Source: Tetranychus cinnabarinus
Taxonomy: Eukaryota; Arthropoda; Arachnida; Trombidiformes; Tetranychidae
Length of the DNA stretch: 64,000 bases
Assembly (NCBI GenBank): GCA_022266195.1
Contig: WHVY01000004.1
Location: forward strand, 8,759,501-8,823,500
Reading direction: 5' to 3'
Part shown: positions 62,268-64,000 of the stretch, piece by piece
Position numbering within the stretch: the stretch's first letter is position 1
Layout of the letters: every line of letters begins with the position of its first letter
Translations under genes and position numbers: made by a program
The notes under the pieces: generated by a model
Told to the model about the DNA's origin: nothing
Databases searched by the model: none
What the model saw: only the letters and a program-made list of their open reading frames with translations

Positions 62268-62343
62268 TAAAATACTTTCAATAAATTATATTTCATTTTA
62301 AACTTAATCTTTCATTTCATTTACGCGATACTTTTGAATTCTT

Positions 62344-62978
62344 AACATTCTCTCATTGAAAGGTAACGTTACAAAGATTCTGGATGAGAACAATTGAACA
62401 GGACAAAAACCACAACAATCTCTTCTGTTAACCCAATCTGCTGCAACAACACTTTACTTTTCACCATTTATCTCTTGCAAATTCATCATGTTCTGTTTTA
62501 TTGTACCTTTCACAAACCAATGGGACCATCTTAATACATCAACAAACAAAAACTCAACTAATTTCGTTTCAATTATTCTCAACAATATAAGCTCAATCAT
62601 GATCTAAACAAATTCAACTTTCAACGTTGACTTTGATACACTTTACTTTACACTGATGCTCGTTGAGTTTTAAATTTTTACATAATTATTAATACATAAT
62701 CTCTGCTAGATCGTGAATTGGTCTGGATAATTATTTGTTTGAAAATTTTGCTTCTATTGAAAGGATTGAGATGAGTTCATGTAAATTGAGTGAAACTAAC
62801 TCTTCGTGTAAAAGCGATGCTGATCCAACCTAACAAAATGACTTGATTATAAGCCTTACTTAGCGTAAACCCAAACCTAAATCTAATGAGATCAATAAGA
62901 TAATCCAGAGTTAACATGACCGCAAGGCTTATTAGTAAATTTTGAACAGAAAAACATTTTGCTTTTCTAAATTTTCGT
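62344..62978. other. Non-coding, partly duplicated sequence
   Basis: 62519-62735 matches 58488-58600. No gene was seen. Confidence 0.5.
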
Positions 62979-63220
62979 TTAGTTATTTTTGTTTACTGAA
63001 AAGATTGGTGAAACAGGAATATCTTTTACTTGATGTATTGAGAGACTGGATGGATTGACTGGGAGTTTTAAAATATCTTCACCCGAAACTGACTTTAAGA
63101 ACCATTCTGCCATCCAAACTGAAAATGTTGTTTCATTTGATGGTGAAAATGGAAGAGTTTCATGGATTCCATTTACACTCTCTTTACATTGTCCATATAT
63201 CCACTGTTCATTCAAGACTT
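62979..63220 (-). CDS. Candidate terminal exon of an unidentified minus-strand gene
   Basis: After an acceptor (CAACAG before 63220), a frame of 79 codons runs to TAA at 62981-62979. It includes EQWIYGQCKESVNGIHETLP, TTFSVWMAEWFLK and GEDILKLPVNPSS. The composition is protein-like and not repetitive. Earlier exons would lie to the right, possibly beyond the window; none was recognised. The family is unknown. Confidence 0.4.
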
Positions 63221-63240
63221 CTGTTGAATAAATGTTTGTT

Positions 63241-63277
63241 TAATTTTGCCTGTTTAGTTATTGCAAACTAATGAGCT
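63241..63277. repeat. 37-base exact repeat shared with 55203-55239
   Basis: Identical 37 bases in the same orientation, 8 kb apart: once in the hydrolase intron and once here. The flanks are unrelated. Confidence 0.85.
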
Positions 63278-63292
63278 TCTTTTATTAAAACA

Positions 63293-63431
63293 AGTGGAAC
63301 CTAGATCATGACTGATCGTAATTTTTCACTGAATAAGGGGCTTTTTTTCACCGTATTGTCCAATGCGGTGTAAAAAGGTAAAAAAGTGGTTGATGAAGTG
63401 ATGGATGAGATGGAAAAAAGCGGGTTCCACT
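63293..63431. repeat. Small inverted-repeat element (139 bp), possible MITE
   Basis: AGTGGAACC at 63293-63301 and GGTTCCACT at 63423-63431 are inverted ends, with an inner dyad around TTTCACCG / CGGTGTAAA. No clear target duplication was found. Confidence 0.4.
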
Positions 63432-63579
63432 CAGTACAATAAATTCAATCCAGATTTAAACACTCAAATTCTTAATGAAATCAGCGACAATGAGAAAAAC
63501 TAAAAAATAAAATAAAATCTTGTTATACAGCCGAGCAGAATGAAATCTTTCTGTACAGTTTAGATACTATATTTTTCAC

Positions 63580-63820
63580 TTAACTCTTTACTCGAAAGAC
63601 AGTTTTACTTATCCTTCTAAACCAACAATAAACCATCAACCTGAATAACCAAAAAGCTTTTCCCCCAAAGTCAATAGTAAAAGATACAGAATCTGCTTTT
63701 TTCCCCTACCCTGTTTGAACGCTAATTTCTCAGTAACCTGAATTCCGAGAAAGTTCGAACTATTTTTTGCGATTGTAGTTTAATCATGGCTTTCATCCTA
63801 TGTTAAAATTTTCTTTAGAA
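63580..63820. repeat. Inverted partner of 60555-60750
   Basis: The reverse complement aligns with 60555-60750 over most of its length, with gaps. It extends the rearranged zone to nearly the window end. Confidence 0.7.
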
Positions 63821-64000
63821 CCCGTTTAGATTGGCCACAATCTTCCCGCAAAAATTTCATAGTTTGACTTTATATATTGTATGTATAGATAAGATTGGAA
63901 AACAAAAGAGAATTGCAATCGATGTACAATATTAGAAGAAAGTCGATGAGATCGATTTCAGGAAATGGCCATTTGATCACCAGTTTGGGTTGATTTGATG

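Larger units (their letters stand above)
61148..62343 (+). repeat. Inverted copy of the double-homeobox gene segment (arm 2)
   Basis: Aligns with the reverse complement of 56503-57831, including promoter, 5' UTR, coding region and 3' UTR. The main differences are a 167-bp deletion in homeodomain 1 and about 22 extra bases in the 3' UTR (near 62297-62318). Confidence 0.88.

Noticed and set aside
1..64000. CRISPR arrays, bacterial operons or ribosome-binding sites
   Set aside because: Spliced genes, AATAAA signals and a GPCR show a eukaryotic nuclear sequence; no regularly spaced repeats were seen.

Overview
The window is eukaryotic and AT-rich. Genes have short GT-AG introns, AATAAA polyadenylation signals, LTR and foldback elements, and long runs of simple sequence. 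An arthropod, probably a mite or other chelicerate, fits best. This is an inference from an amine GPCR tail, a TMEM41A orthologue with very large introns, and tandem orphan gene families; no sequence was searched.

Layout from left to right. (1) 1-1473 is the last exon of a serotonin-receptor-like GPCR, followed by about 6 kb of non-coding DNA. (2) 7.58-12.48 kb is a complete Ty3/Gypsy-type LTR retrotransposon on the minus strand. Its LTRs look identical and it carries a TTTAAAC -1 frameshift site at the gag stop, but gag has a frameshift and RT has an in-frame TAG. It lies just 5' of a 45-codon minus-strand ORF. (3) 12.96-13.95 kb is a broken leucine-rich-repeat gene. (4) 21.4-49.0 kb is a four-exon TMEM41A-like (VTT/DedA family) gene on the minus strand, encoding 262 residues with introns of about 0.6, 11 and 15 kb. 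Its 15-kb intron holds a 712-bp foldback MITE. Its 11-kb intron holds, on the opposite strand, a tandem cluster of four copies of an unrecognised four-exon gene whose N-terminus looks ubiquitin-like. (5) 52.4-56.2 kb is a four-exon alpha/beta-hydrolase gene with a readable catalytic triad. (6) 56.5-63.8 kb is a rearranged cluster. It has one intact, intronless DOUBLE-homeobox gene in which both homeodomains carry Lys50, and an inverted second copy that has lost homeodomain 1 through a 167-bp microhomology-type deletion. It also has two further C-terminal remnants, fragments of SLC44 (choline-transporter-like) genes, and a second MITE with the same termini as the first.

The most interesting items are the DUX-like double-K50-homeobox cluster in its inverted-repeat setting and the orphan family nested in the TMEM41A intron. 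The retroelement's gag-pol frameshift site and the CAAGGG/TAA MITE family come next. Gene models were assembled by hand from reading frame, splice-site and paralogue comparison; transcript data would settle exact ends.
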